From positions 2,046,001 to 2,110,000 of the forward strand of contig NZ_RAPS01000001.1 of the NCBI RefSeq assembly GCF_003610255.1: a stretch of 64,000 bases of DNA, in the 5' to 3' direction. How positions within the stretch are numbered: the stretch's first letter is position 1; each line of letters starts with the position of its first letter. The stretch comes from Streptomyces sp. TLI_171. Lineage in GTDB: Bacteria > Actinomycetota > Actinomycetes > Streptomycetales > Streptomycetaceae. The notes under the pieces were generated by a model. It saw only the letters and a program-made list of their open reading frames with translations, did no database searches and had not been told where the DNA came from. The position numbers and the translations under genes are program-made. Of the stretch, positions 41,536 through 51,860 are shown piece after piece.

Positions 41536-42839
41536 GAGCTGGGGACACTCCAGTCGAATCGGGCCTTGATCGCGTCGCCGTGACCGGGCAGGTCCTCGGC
41601 CTCGGACAGGTTGACCACGTGCGCGGCGATGTCGGCCAGCGCCGCGCGGTCGTACTCCACCACCTGCACGCCGCGCAGGAAGGTCTGCACGGACAGGCCC
41701 GAGGAGTGGCAGGCGCAGCCGCCGGTCGGCAGCACGTGGTTGGAGCCGGCCGCGTAGTCGCCCAGCGAGACCGGGGTGAAGCGGCCGAGGAAGATCGCGC
41801 CCGCGTTGCGGACCCGCTCGGAGACGGCGTGCGGCTCGGCGGTCTGGATCTCCAGGTGCTCGGCGGCGTACGCGTTGACCACCGCCAGCCCCTGCTCCAG
41901 GTCGTCGACCAGGATGATGCCGGACTGCGGGCCGCCCAGCGCCTCGGCCACCCGCTCGGAGTGCCGGGTGCGGGCGACCTGGGTCTTCAGCTCGGCCTCC
42001 ACCGCGTCCGCCAGCAGCGGCGAGGCGGTGACCAGCACGGAGCCGGAGGTCGGGCCGTGCTCGGCCTGGCTGATCAGGTCGGCGGCGACCTCGGCGGCGT
42101 CCGCCGTGTCGTCCGCGAGGACCATGATCTCGGTCGGGCCGGCCTCCGAGTCGATGCCGATCCGGCCCGCGAACAGGCGCTTGGCGGCGGCGACGTAGAT
42201 GTTGCCCGGGCCGGTGACCAGGTTGACCGGCTCGCACTCCTCGGTGCCCAGCGCGAACATCGCCACCGCCTGGGCGCCGCCCACCGCGTACACCTCCTCG
42301 ACGCCGAGCAGCGCGCACGCCGCCAGGATGGTCGGGTGGACGCGGCCGCCGAACGCCTTCTGCGGCGGCGAGGTGACGGCGATGCCGGCCACCCCGGCCT
42401 CCTGCGCGGGCACCACGTTCATCACCACGGAGGACGGGTAGACCGCCAGACCGCCCGGCACGTACAGGCCGACCCGGTCCACCGGCACCCACCGCTGGGT
42501 CACGGTGCCGCCCGGCACCACCTGCGTGGTGTGGCCGACCCGGCGCTGGTCGCCGTGGACGGCGCGGGCCCGGCGGATCGACTCCTCCAGCGCGGCGCGC
42601 ACCTCGGGGTCCAGCTGCTCCAGGGCCTCGGCGATCTGCGCGGCCGGGACCCGGGTGGACTCCAGCCGCACCCCGTCGAACCGCTCGGTGATCTCGATCA
42701 GCGCCGCCACGCCGCGATGGCGTACGTCCTCCGCGATCGGCCGCACCTTCTCCAGGGCGGCCTCGACGTCGAACTCGGCACGGGGCAGCACGTCGCGGGG
42801 GTCCTGGGAGGAGCCGCGGAGGTCGATTCGAGAGATCAC
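41532..42839 (-). CDS. hisD: Histidinol dehydrogenase
   Basis: 435 residues, first gene of the his operon. Oxidises histidinol to histidine with NAD and zinc. Signatures [54 protein letters not shown] and [16 protein letters not shown] are present. The GTG at 42839 has no ribosome site; TACACT lies 7 bases upstream, so the transcript is probably leaderless. It diverges from a beta-helix membrane protein gene with 95 bases between starts. Confidence 0.96.
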   Translation of the reverse strand: MISRIDLRGSSQDPRDVLPRAEFDVEAALEKVRPIAEDVRHRGVAALIEITERFDGVRLESTRVPAAQIAEALEQLDPEVRAALEESIRRARAVHGDQRRVGHTTQVVPGGTVTQRWVPVDRVGLYVPGGLAVYPSSVVMNVVPAQEAGVAGIAVTSPPQKAFGGRVHPTILAACALLGVEEVYAVGGAQAVAMFALGTEECEPVNLVTGPGNIYVAAAKRLFAGRIGIDSEAGPTEIMVLADDTADAAEVAADLISQAEHGPTSGSVLVTASPLLADAVEAELKTQVARTRHSERVAEALGGPQSGIILVDDLEQGLAVVNAYAAEHLEIQTAEPHAVSERVRNAGAIFLGRFTPVSLGDYAAGSNHVLPTGGCACHSSGLSVQTFLRGVQVVEYDRAALADIAAHVVNLSEAEDLPGHGDAIKARFDWSVPSS

Positions 42840-42846
42840 AGGGCCA

Positions 42847-42852
42847 AGTGTA
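42847..42852 (-). promoter_or_regulatory. Probable -10 hexamer of the his operon (leaderless)
   Basis: TACACT on the minus strand ends 7 bases before the hisD GTG, placing a transcription start at about the G. No clear TTGACA-like -35 is visible at 16-18 bases. The same arrangement is seen at many genes in this window. Confidence 0.45.
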
Positions 42853-42934
42853 AGGAGTGGTCGAAACCGGCAGCCGGGCATTTCAGTCCGTGATACGAAG
42901 GGTGAGACAGTTCCAAGATCATCGGGGGGAACGG

Positions 42935-44590
42935 GTGGAGCAGGCGCCGGACGACTGGACCGACACCGAACGCGGCCTGTGGGAGGCGTTCCGCAACGGC
43001 GAGGTCTACGACCTGCGGGCCGAGCGGCCGCGCCGCCAGGCCAGGCTCTACCTGCCCGCACCGGCCGGGAGGACCGTGCGCCCCGACGGCGCGGCGGACG
43101 GCCCCGACGACCCGTTCGCCGACGAACCCTGGGACGCCGGGCGCACCGTCCGGGCCGAGGTGATCTCCCGGCTGCTGCTGGCCGGCCCGCCGCCCCGCCC
43201 CGGAAAGGTCGCCTCGCTGAAGCTCACCGGCGCCGAGATCACCGGGCCGCTCAGGCTGGCCGGCGGACGGATCGACAGCTACGTGGAGTTCCAGCTCTGC
43301 CGCTTCGACCGCAAACTGCTGATCTCCGAGGCCGCGGTCGGCACCCTGCGGCTGGTCTCCTGCCGCCTCCCCCGGATCGAGGCCTCCCGGCTGGCCAGCG
43401 ACGGCGACGTGCACCTCGCCCGCTGCGGCGTACGCGACGGCATCCGGCTCACCGACGCCCGGATCGGCACCGACCTGCTGCTCAACCAGAGCGCCGTCGG
43501 CCCCGACCTGTACGGCCGGGCGATCTCCGCCGACGGACTCACCGTCAACCAGGACGTGGAGGCCGAACGCCTGGAACTCCAGGGCGAGTTGAGCCTCCGG
43601 TCGGCCCGCATCGGCGGCCGCCTGGCGCTCCGCGGCGCCCAGCTGCACGCCGTCGCCGACAACCCCAACGCGCTCGACGCCGCCCGGATCAGCGTCGGCC
43701 ACACCCTGTACCTGGCCAGCTCCGAGGACGCCGGCTGGACCGGCTCCCGCTCCGTGTACGGCTCCGGCTACGGCCACCCCGTGACCGCCGCCGACCGCCG
43801 GGCCGTCAGCTACACCCCGTTCCGCTCCTGGGGCAGGGTCCGGCTCTCCGACGGGCGCTTCGAGAACGCCTGCCTGATCTCGCTCGCCGAGTTCCACCTC
43901 GGCCCCGGCGAGGAACTCGCGCTCAGCCGGATCCAGTCCCCCGAACTCCGCTTCACCTGCGAGATGGCGCCCACCGGACCGGTCTCGCTCAGCCGCGCCC
44001 GGATCGGCAACCTGATCGACGCCCCGAACAGCTGGCCCGCCGACCACCACGTCTCGCTCACCGGCTTCACCTACGAAGCCCTCCGCCCCGCCGAACCCTT
44101 CCCGCTGGACCGCCGGATCGCCTGGGTCGACTCCGGCGCCGAGTTCCGCCCCGAGGCCTACGAGCAGCTCGCCGCCGCGCTGCGCCGCGACGGCGCCGAC
44201 GAGGACGCCCGCACCGTCCTGTACGCCAAGCAGCGCCGCCGCCGGCGCACCCTGCCGCTGCCCGGCCGGCTCTGGGGCCACCTGCAGGACGCCGCCGTCG
44301 GCTACGGCTACCGCCCCGGCCGGGCCGCCGCCTGGCTGGTCCTCGCCTGGCTGCTCGGCACCGCGTACTTCGCCGAGCACCCGCCCGAGCCGCTCAAGGC
44401 CGACGAGAAGGTGGTCTGGAACCCGGCCCTGTACGCGGCCGGCAAGGTCCTCCCGCTGATCGACCTCGGGCAGAACGGCTGGAACCCCGACCGCCCCGGC
44501 CAGTGGGTCGCCACCGCGCTGGTGCTCACCGGCTGGGTCCTCGCCACCACCGCGGTGGCCGGGGCCACCCGGCTGCTGCAGCGCGGCTGA
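42935..44590 (+). CDS. Membrane-associated beta-helix protein (oxidoreductase-like annotation family)
   Basis: About 551 residues. After an acidic N-terminus the middle consists of short beta-rungs (for example [34 protein letters not shown]) as in pentapeptide-like right-handed helices; near the end are an arginine-rich hinge ([10 protein letters not shown]) and two membrane helices ([35 protein letters not shown]). Streptomyces homologues are called membrane-associated oxidoreductases, but I see no cofactor motif. GTG 42935 has GGGGGGA 5-11 bases upstream; a GTG at 42857 is possible but has a weaker context. Divergent from hisD. Confidence 0.8.
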   Translation: MEQAPDDWTDTERGLWEAFRNGEVYDLRAERPRRQARLYLPAPAGRTVRPDGAADGPDDPFADEPWDAGRTVRAEVISRLLLAGPPPRPGKVASLKLTGAEITGPLRLAGGRIDSYVEFQLCRFDRKLLISEAAVGTLRLVSCRLPRIEASRLASDGDVHLARCGVRDGIRLTDARIGTDLLLNQSAVGPDLYGRAISADGLTVNQDVEAERLELQGELSLRSARIGGRLALRGAQLHAVADNPNALDAARISVGHTLYLASSEDAGWTGSRSVYGSGYGHPVTAADRRAVSYTPFRSWGRVRLSDGRFENACLISLAEFHLGPGEELALSRIQSPELRFTCEMAPTGPVSLSRARIGNLIDAPNSWPADHHVSLTGFTYEALRPAEPFPLDRRIAWVDSGAEFRPEAYEQLAAALRRDGADEDARTVLYAKQRRRRRTLPLPGRLWGHLQDAAVGYGYRPGRAAAWLVLAWLLGTAYFAEHPPEPLKADEKVVWNPALYAAGKVLPLIDLGQNGWNPDRPGQWVATALVLTGWVLATTAVAGATRLLQRG

Positions 44591-44649
44591 GCCCCTTCGC
44601 GCGGTAACTGCGGCGCGGCGGTGGCGCTGGGCCAACTACGCTGTCCGCC

Positions 44650-45378
44650 GTGACTGATCGGCTCCCGCTCTTCCCGCTGAACACGGTCCTCTACCCGGGG
44701 CTGGTGATGCCCCTGCACGTCTTCGAGGAGCGCTACCGCCGGCTGGTCGCCGACCTGCAGAAGCAGCCCGAGGACGACCCGCGCCGGTTCGGCGTGGTCG
44801 CCATCAGGGACGGCAGGGAGACCGCACCCGTCCGCGAACTCGAAGGCCCCGCAGGACCGTTGGACGGTATCGGCACCCCGGGCGGCGACCCGCTGGACGC
44901 CCTCCACCTGGTCGGCTGCGTCGCCGACGTCGCCTCGATCCGGGAGCAGCCCGAGGGCCACTACGAACTCCTCGTCACCGGCACCACCCGGTTCCGGCTG
45001 CGCTCCGTCGACGCCACCGGCCCCTACCTGGTCGGCGAGGTCTCCGCCCTCACCGAACAGCCCGGCGAGGGCTCCGGCGCCCTCGCCGCCGGTGTCGAGC
45101 GTGCCTTCCGCACCTACCAGAAGCGCCTGGCCGGGGCCCGCGAAGCCACCCTCAGCGGCGAGCAGGACCTCCCCGACGACCCGCAGGTGCTCTCCTACCT
45201 GGTCGCCGCCGCCACCTCGCTGCCGACCCACGTCAAGCAGGAGCTCCTCGCCTGCGCCGACACCGCGCAGCGCCTCACCCGCGAACTCGAACTGCTCCGC
45301 CACGAGAGCGCCGTCATCGCCAAGCTCCCCTCGCTGCCCGCCGCCGACCTGACCCGCCAGGCGTTCAGCCCCAACTGA
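44650..45378 (+). CDS. Lon protease N-terminal-domain protein
   Basis: 242 residues with a single Lon substrate-binding domain: LPLFPLNTVLYPGLVMPLHVFEERYR at the start is the hallmark, split here into LPLFPLNTVLYPGL and MPLHVFEERY; the ATPase and protease parts are absent. Such stand-alone proteins are conserved in actinomycetes with no known activity. GTG 44650 has no ribosome site; TACGCT (44637-44642) lies 7 bases upstream, so it is likely leaderless. 14 bases before ybaK. Confidence 0.9.
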   Translation: MTDRLPLFPLNTVLYPGLVMPLHVFEERYRRLVADLQKQPEDDPRRFGVVAIRDGRETAPVRELEGPAGPLDGIGTPGGDPLDALHLVGCVADVASIREQPEGHYELLVTGTTRFRLRSVDATGPYLVGEVSALTEQPGEGSGALAAGVERAFRTYQKRLAGAREATLSGEQDLPDDPQVLSYLVAAATSLPTHVKQELLACADTAQRLTRELELLRHESAVIAKLPSLPAADLTRQAFSPN

Positions 45379-45392
45379 GGACCCACCGCCCC

Positions 45393-45884
45393 ATGGCCAA
45401 GAAGAAGACCGCCGGCGGCACCCCCGCCACCGTCGCCCTCGACACCGCCGGCGTCCCGTTCACCGTCCACGAGTACGCCCACGACCCGGCCGCCGCCTCC
45501 TACGGCGCCGAGGCCGCCGAGGCGATGGGCGTGGCTCCCGGCCGCGTCTTCAAGACGCTCCTGGCCGAGACCGACGGCGCCCTCGCGGTCGCCGTCGTCC
45601 CCGTCTCCGGGCAGCTCGACCTCAAGGCCCTCGCCACCGCGCTCGGCGCGAAGCGCGCCGCGATGGCCGAACCCGCGGCCGCCGAACGCTCCACCGGCTA
45701 CGTGGTCGGCGGCATCTCGCCGCTCGGCCAGCGCAAGAAGCTCCGCACCGTGGTCGACAGCGGCGCCCTGGCCTGGGAGACCGTCTACGTCTCCGCGGGC
45801 AGGCGCGGCCTGGAACTCGAACTGGCCCCCGCCGACCTCGTCCGCCTCACCGCGGCCGTCACCGCCCCCATCGCCCGGGGCTGA
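45393..45884 (+). CDS. YbaK/EbsC-family aminoacyl-tRNA deacylase
   Basis: 163 residues, Cys-tRNA(Pro) deacylase type. The family pattern AAEAMGVAPGRVFKTLLAE includes the catalytic lysine, and GGISPLGQRKKLRTVVD the conserved glycine loop. It clears mischarged tRNA. It follows the Lon-N gene closely and probably shares its transcript. Confidence 0.9.
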   Translation: MAKKKTAGGTPATVALDTAGVPFTVHEYAHDPAAASYGAEAAEAMGVAPGRVFKTLLAETDGALAVAVVPVSGQLDLKALATALGAKRAAMAEPAAAERSTGYVVGGISPLGQRKKLRTVVDSGALAWETVYVSAGRRGLELELAPADLVRLTAAVTAPIARG

Positions 45885-45907
45885 GCGGGGGCCGAGCGCA
45901 CCCGACG

Positions 45908-46546
45908 CTACTGCTTGGCCTGGCTCGGCGGCGTCGTGGCCCAGTACGGCGGGCGGTCGGGTTCGCGCTTGCCGAAGGTGGCGGAGAGGGCGAGCAGGAC
46001 GATCATCGCGGTCATCGGCCACACCACGAGGGCCCCGCCCGCGGAGAGTTCGAGCGGGCCCTCGAAGGTGCCGCCGTCGCCGACCGCGATGGCGTGCGCG
46101 CGGAGGTCGTCGGTGGGGCCGAGGTGGGTGCCGAGCTGCCAGGCGACCAGCGAGCCGAGCACGCCGCCGACGGCGAGGCCGACGGCGACGGCGATGCCGC
46201 CGCCGCGGGCGCGGGTCCAGAGGAAGGCGCCGAGCGCGGTGACCAGGCCGAGGGCCGCGGCGAGCAGCGAGAAGACGCCGACCGAGCCGATCGCCTCTTC
46301 GCCCTCGGGGTCGCGGTAGAGGATCCGGTTGCCCTGGACCTGGTACCCGATCCGGGGGGCGAGCCAGAGCCAGAGCAGGCCGAGGACCAGGCCGAGGACC
46401 GCTCCGCCGACGGTGATGATCGCGCCGATCCGCAGCTCGGGTCCGAGCGGCGGCCGCTCGGGGCGGGCGGGCGGCTGCGGCGGGAAGGGCGGCGCGAAGG
46501 GGTCCGGCCCGGGGGAGCTACCCGCAGGTGTGTTCGGTACGGTCAC
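45908..46546 (-). CDS. Membrane protein of unknown function
   Basis: 212 residues. A Pro-rich cytoplasmic head (residues 1-35) precedes four hydrophobic helices. The segment GNRILYRDPEGEEAIGSVGVF is polar and may be external. It resembles DUF2567-type actinobacterial proteins only loosely. GTG 46546 has GGGG upstream. It converges with ybaK and is followed, in the same direction upstream, by an ABC exporter gene pair. Confidence 0.72.
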   Translation of the reverse strand: MTVPNTPAGSSPGPDPFAPPFPPQPPARPERPPLGPELRIGAIITVGGAVLGLVLGLLWLWLAPRIGYQVQGNRILYRDPEGEEAIGSVGVFSLLAAALGLVTALGAFLWTRARGGGIAVAVGLAVGGVLGSLVAWQLGTHLGPTDDLRAHAIAVGDGGTFEGPLELSAGGALVVWPMTAMIVLLALSATFGKREPDRPPYWATTPPSQAKQ

Positions 46547-46601
46547 GGCCCCATCGTTTCACGACCTGCCCCGCGGGTGTCGATCTCGGCCCGGGAACGG
46601 T

Positions 46602-47396
46602 TCAGCGGGCGGCGCGCCGGTAGGCCCAGGTGGCGAGGGAGAGCGAGGCGAGGCCGACCGCGCCGCAGACGCCCAGGTCGAGGGTGATGCGGGCCCAGTC
46701 GGGGTGCGGCGCGTAGGTGAGGGCGAGCGCGTCGACGCCGTAGCTGGAGGGCAGCAGGTCGCGCAGCCACTGCACGGGGACGGGCAGCCGGGAGGCCGGC
46801 AGGACGCCCAGCAGGAGGGCCGCGGACATGCCCAACTGGCCGGCGAGGGTGGCGAGTTCCTGCCGGGGTGCGAGCAGTCCGAGGGCCGCGCCGAGGCCGG
46901 CCAGGGCGGCGCCGGCCAGCGGGACGACGGCCAGCAGGATCCACATCCGGGCGATCGGCAGGTCGAACATCCAGCTGCCGATGCCGGCGGTGACGAAGAC
47001 GCCCGGCACGGTGAAGGAGGCGTACGCGGCGGCCGTCCCGAGCACCACCGAGGCGGGCGGCACCGGCAGCGTGGCGTAGTGGTCGAGGCCGCCGGTGGCG
47101 CGCAGCCTGCCGAAGTACTGGGCGAGCAGGTTGAGCGCGACGAAGGCGACCACCAGGACGGCGGAGCCGGCCACCACCGCGTGCGCGGACGGGTTGTCGC
47201 CGGGGTCGACCACGCCGCGCATCATCACCAGGATGCCGACGGACTGGAAGGTGGCGACGAACAGCAGCGGGATCCGGGAGACCTTGGCGCGGGCCAGCTG
47301 GGCGCGGTACACGGCGGCCAGGGCGGGCAGCAGCCGGGCGGCCGGGGCGAGCGGCGCGGGCTCGGTGGCGACCGCGGGGGCGTCGAGCAGGGTCAT
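46602..47396 (-). CDS. ABC-2 type exporter permease
   Basis: 264 residues, six predicted membrane helices. The polar N-terminus and LGQLGMSAALLLGVLPASR, DLLPSSYGVDAL segments suit ABC-2 permeases that export drugs or lipids. ATG overlaps the ATPase stop (ATGA at 47393-47396), so the two form one exporter. Substrate unknown. Confidence 0.88.
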   Translation of the reverse strand: MTLLDAPAVATEPAPLAPAARLLPALAAVYRAQLARAKVSRIPLLFVATFQSVGILVMMRGVVDPGDNPSAHAVVAGSAVLVVAFVALNLLAQYFGRLRATGGLDHYATLPVPPASVVLGTAAAYASFTVPGVFVTAGIGSWMFDLPIARMWILLAVVPLAGAALAGLGAALGLLAPRQELATLAGQLGMSAALLLGVLPASRLPVPVQWLRDLLPSSYGVDALALTYAPHPDWARITLDLGVCGAVGLASLSLATWAYRRAAR

Positions 47397-48358
47397 CGGG
47401 CGAGTCCTCCGTGCCGTCCGCCGAGCCGGAGGTAGGCGTCCTCCAGGGTGGGGGTGGCGAGGGTGAAGTCGTCGAGCGCGGCGAAGGCGGGCCCGGTGGT
47501 GACGGCGGCGACGAGCTCGCGGGCCTCGTCGGGGGTGGTGCGCAGGGTCCAGCGGCGGCCGGTGCGTTCGGCGCGGTCGGCCAGCGCGGCGACGGCGGGG
47601 ACGCCGAGCGGGGCATCGGTGCGCCACACCAGGTCGAGCCGGACGTGGCCGTCGACCAGGGCCTTCAACCCGCCGGGGGTGTCGCAGGCGATCACCTTGC
47701 CGCCGTCGATCACCGCGACCCGGTCGAGCACCGTCTCGGCCTCGATGACGTTGTGGGTGACCAGCAGCACGGTGGTGCCGCGCTCGGCGCGGCGGCGGTC
47801 GACGGCGCTCCACACGGCGCGGCGGGCGACCGGGTCCATGCCGGTGGTGGGCTCGTCGAGGACCAGCAGCGGGCGTTCGCCGACCAGGGCGGCGGCGAAG
47901 CAGGCGAGGCGGCGCTGGCCGCCGGAGAGCTTGGCGAGCGGGCGGTGGGCGAGCGGTTCCAGGCCGAGTTCGGTGATCACGTCGGCGGTCTCGGCGCGGG
48001 CGGCGGCCCGGGTGAGTCCGCGCAGCCGTCCGGTGGTCTCGGCGGCGAGGGCGACGGTGAGCTCGTCGAGGGCGGTGGACTCCTGGCCGAGGTACGCGAG
48101 CAGCCGGGCGGCCCGTTCGGGGTGCCGGACCAGGTCGTGGCCGAGCAGTTCGATGCGGCCGGCGTCGGGGCGGAGCAGGCCGGTGAGCTGGCGGACCAGG
48201 GTGGACTTGCCGGCGCCGTTGGGCCCGAGCAGGCCGAACACCTCGCCGCGGTGGACGGCGAGATCGATGCCGTCGTTGGCCCGGACCACCGCGGCGCCCG
48301 TCCGGTAGGTCTTGACCAGGCCGCTGACCGTGCAGCAGCCCTGAGGTGCCTTGCTCAC
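47393..48358 (-). CDS. ABC exporter ATP-binding protein (DrrA-like)
   Basis: 321 residues. Walker A GPNGAGKST, signature KLSGGQRRLACFAAAL, Walker B PLLVLDEPTTGMDP and H-loop LVTHNVIEAETV are present; a C-terminal extension after residue 220 is typical of DrrA/CcmA-type exporters. GTG 48358 has no ribosome site, but TAGAGT (48367-48372) lies 8 bases upstream. Overlaps the permease start. The substrate may be a drug or lipid. Confidence 0.92.
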   Translation of the reverse strand: MSKAPQGCCTVSGLVKTYRTGAAVVRANDGIDLAVHRGEVFGLLGPNGAGKSTLVRQLTGLLRPDAGRIELLGHDLVRHPERAARLLAYLGQESTALDELTVALAAETTGRLRGLTRAAARAETADVITELGLEPLAHRPLAKLSGGQRRLACFAAALVGERPLLVLDEPTTGMDPVARRAVWSAVDRRRAERGTTVLLVTHNVIEAETVLDRVAVIDGGKVIACDTPGGLKALVDGHVRLDLVWRTDAPLGVPAVAALADRAERTGRRWTLRTTPDEARELVAAVTTGPAFAALDDFTLATPTLEDAYLRLGGRHGGLAR

Positions 48359-48412
48359 GACGGAAGACTCTACGCGCCGTAAAGGACGTTCCGGACACGC
48401 GGGGTGGGGCGG

Positions 48413-49627
48413 TCAGCTGTCCTCCGCCGCCCCGGTGGGCTGCCGGGCCTCGGGGACGCGGGCGGCCAGCTCCTTCCAGAAGCCCTCCCGGATCGCGTAC
48501 CGGTCCTGCTCGTCGATCTGGTCCTCCTTGTGCGCGAGCAGGCCGAACCGGGCGGCGTAGCGGAGCAGTTCGCCGTCCAGGCGGTGCGGGATCCGCGGGT
48601 GGTCGGTCCACAGCAGTTCGGGTCGGTCGGCGCCGGCCAGCCGGTCCAGCCAGCGGCGGGCGAACACCTGGCCGACCTCCTGCGGGTCGCCGCCGACGCT
48701 GGTGATGTCCTCCTCGCGGTCCGCCCAGCGCTGCGCGGAGGTGGTGAGCCGGTCCAGGGTGGGCAGCGCGTCGGCGGCGGTCGCGGCGTCGGCCCGGTCG
48801 ACCCAGCCGCGGTCCGAGGACCAGCGCAGCACCGGCCCGCCGAGCGCGGCGGGGCCCGGCGGCGACGCGGGGGCGGGGACGGTGCGCCCGGCCAGGTCCT
48901 TGGGCGTGGGGATGACCCGCAGCGGGGCGGTCCTGGCCGCCGGCCCGGCCGGCGCGGGCACCACGGGCGTCACCGGCACGGGGCGCGGGCGGGGAGCGGC
49001 GGCGGGCAGCACCGCGACCGGCGCGACGGCCGCCACGGCCGCCACGGACGCCGCGGGCGCGACGGGCTCGGCAGCGGTCTCCCGCGGGCGGGCCCAGCGT
49101 TCGATCCAGGCGCGGTCCAGCACCCGGCGCTCGTCGGCCTCGCCGACCAGTTCCTCCGACTGGTTGAAGTCCCCGTCGGCGGCTTCCAGCGCCCACAGGT
49201 GCACGGCCACCCCGTGCTCCTTCGCGGAGGCCACCCCGGGCAGCAGGTCGCCGTCCCCGGTGACCAGCACCACGTCCGCGCACGCGTGGTTGCGCGCGAG
49301 TTCGCTGAGCTCGGCGTGCATCGCGGCGTCCACGCCCTTCTGCACCCAGCGCCCCTCCGCCCGGGTCAGCGCGCCGAGCCGGACGGTCACCCGGGGCAGC
49401 ACCCGCAGTCGCCGGTGCTCGGGCGCCGGGCGGCGGTCGACCGCGGCGTCGAACCAGTAGATCCGCAGCAGCGGCAGGCCGGTCTCCTCCTCGGCGCGCT
49501 CCCGCAGGGCGCTGATCAGCACCGGATGGTCCACGGCGATCCGTGACCGGCCGGGCTCCCCGGCGAGCAGGCTGGCGGCGGCGCCCAGCAGGTAGCCCGC
49601 GTCGACCAGGACGACACAGCGGTCCAT
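48413..49627 (-). CDS. NYN-domain (PIN-like) protein with Pro/Ala linker and winged-helix-like C-terminus
   Basis: 404 residues. The N-terminal NYN domain has VVLVDAGYLLG, with an aspartate of the acidic pocket, and VVLVTGDGDLLPGV, the second acidic motif; this fold is a putative RNase. Then comes a 100-residue Ala/Val/Pro-rich linker (for example AVAAVAPVAVLPAA) and a C-terminal domain with GQVFARRWLDRLAG, resembling an OST-HTH-like winged helix. ATG 49627 is favoured by GAGGAGG 8 bases upstream. Similar to LabA/YacP-like proteins; RNA target not known. Confidence 0.82.
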   Translation of the reverse strand: MDRCVVLVDAGYLLGAAASLLAGEPGRSRIAVDHPVLISALRERAEEETGLPLLRIYWFDAAVDRRPAPEHRRLRVLPRVTVRLGALTRAEGRWVQKGVDAAMHAELSELARNHACADVVLVTGDGDLLPGVASAKEHGVAVHLWALEAADGDFNQSEELVGEADERRVLDRAWIERWARPRETAAEPVAPAASVAAVAAVAPVAVLPAAAPRPRPVPVTPVVPAPAGPAARTAPLRVIPTPKDLAGRTVPAPASPPGPAALGGPVLRWSSDRGWVDRADAATAADALPTLDRLTTSAQRWADREEDITSVGGDPQEVGQVFARRWLDRLAGADRPELLWTDHPRIPHRLDGELLRYAARFGLLAHKEDQIDEQDRYAIREGFWKELAARVPEARQPTGAAEDS

Positions 49628-49771
49628 CTCCGGCACCTCCTCCTCGGCCCGGCCCCGGCGCGGTGGGGACGCCGCGCGGCGGTCCGGCGACCGTTGGGCA
49701 CACCTTTACCCCCCGTTCGCCCGGCGAATCGCTCGCGGGGACTCCGCCCCGACCCTGGATACTGGGACACC

Positions 49772-50563
49772 GTGCGGAAGAGTGCGGTGACCTTGTGCGG
49801 AGTGGCGGCGATCGGTGCGGTCGCCCTCGTCCTGGTGCCCGCGACCGCACCGGAGACCTCCCACGGCGACACCGCCCTGGTGTCGGTGGTCGTCAACAAC
49901 GGCCGGACGGTCGAACTCGGACCGGACGAGACCCGCACCGTCCCGGTCGAGGTGGTCGCCACCGACCGCGCGGGCATCCGCACCGTCGACCCGATCGGCC
50001 TGTGGGGCCCCAACTACGCCACCCTCAAGGTCGCCCCGCTGACCTGCGCCCCGCTGGACGCCACCGGCACCGCGGCCCGCTGCACCGGCCGGGCCACCGT
50101 CACCGCCACCGGTCACGGCCTCTTCGACGACCAGGCCGGCACCTGGTTCGTCGACCTCCGCATCCGCGCCAACGACGGCGACCGCTACGTCTCCAAGTCC
50201 GCGGGCGGCTTCTCCCTCAAGCACACCGCCGTCCTCGACCGGGCGAGCGGACCCGTCCACGCCACGAAGGACGACCCCGTCCAGCTCCGGGCCCGGCTGC
50301 GGCACACCTCCTGGGAGCAGCACGCGCAGGCCCCCGCCCCCGGCGCCACCGCCTACCTGCAGTTCCGCCCCACCGGCTCCGCCGCCTGGACCACCCTCGC
50401 CACCGCCACCGCCGACCCCGAGGGCCTCCTCACCCTCCAGGTCCCCGCCCACGTCTCCGGCAGCTACCAGTGGTTCGCACCGGGCGACAAGTGGACGGCC
50501 GCCGCCACCTCCCCGGAGATCCCGGTCACGGTCGACCCGACCCCGGTGCACCCGGGGCAGTGA
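49772..50563 (+). CDS. Predicted exported protein of unknown function
   Basis: 263 residues. Starts at a GTG with GATACT 8 bases upstream and no ribosome site, giving a basic start and a hydrophobic signal (SAVTLCGVAAIGAVALVLVP). The mature region is beta-rich, with two Ig-like strand patterns and cysteines in LTCAPLDATGTAARCTGRA. No enzymatic motif. Divergent from the NYN gene; convergent with asd across a strong hairpin. Confidence 0.72.
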   Translation: MRKSAVTLCGVAAIGAVALVLVPATAPETSHGDTALVSVVVNNGRTVELGPDETRTVPVEVVATDRAGIRTVDPIGLWGPNYATLKVAPLTCAPLDATGTAARCTGRATVTATGHGLFDDQAGTWFVDLRIRANDGDRYVSKSAGGFSLKHTAVLDRASGPVHATKDDPVQLRARLRHTSWEQHAQAPAPGATAYLQFRPTGSAAWTTLATATADPEGLLTLQVPAHVSGSYQWFAPGDKWTAAATSPEIPVTVDPTPVHPGQ

Positions 50564-50589
50564 ACGCGGCGACGGGTCGTGGAGCAGAA

Positions 50590-50645
50590 GGGCGCGGGGT
50601 ACGGCGCGAGCGGTTGTCTCCCGTCCCGCGCCGTACCCCGCGCCC
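50590..50645. terminator. Large perfect inverted repeat between exported-protein gene and asd
   Basis: 19-bp perfect arms (50590-50608 and 50627-50645) with an 18-base loop, between convergent stops at 50563 and 50675. The arm sequence is of the GGCGCGGGG type that recurs between genes in streptomycetes, so it may be a copy of a dispersed REP-like repeat used as a bidirectional terminator. Confidence 0.75.
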
Positions 50646-50674
50646 CTGACTTCGCAGCCCGTGGTCCGGAGGTG

Positions 50675-51745
<1,071 letters not shown>

Positions 51746-51860
51746 TCAGGGCGGGTTTTCGCGGGGGCGTCCCACGAGGTGAACGCTTGCCGTCCGGCGC
51801 GGCAATCCCTCCGGTGGGGCCGCTCCGCGGCCGGAAGATCTGCGCCCGGGCGGGCGGTTC

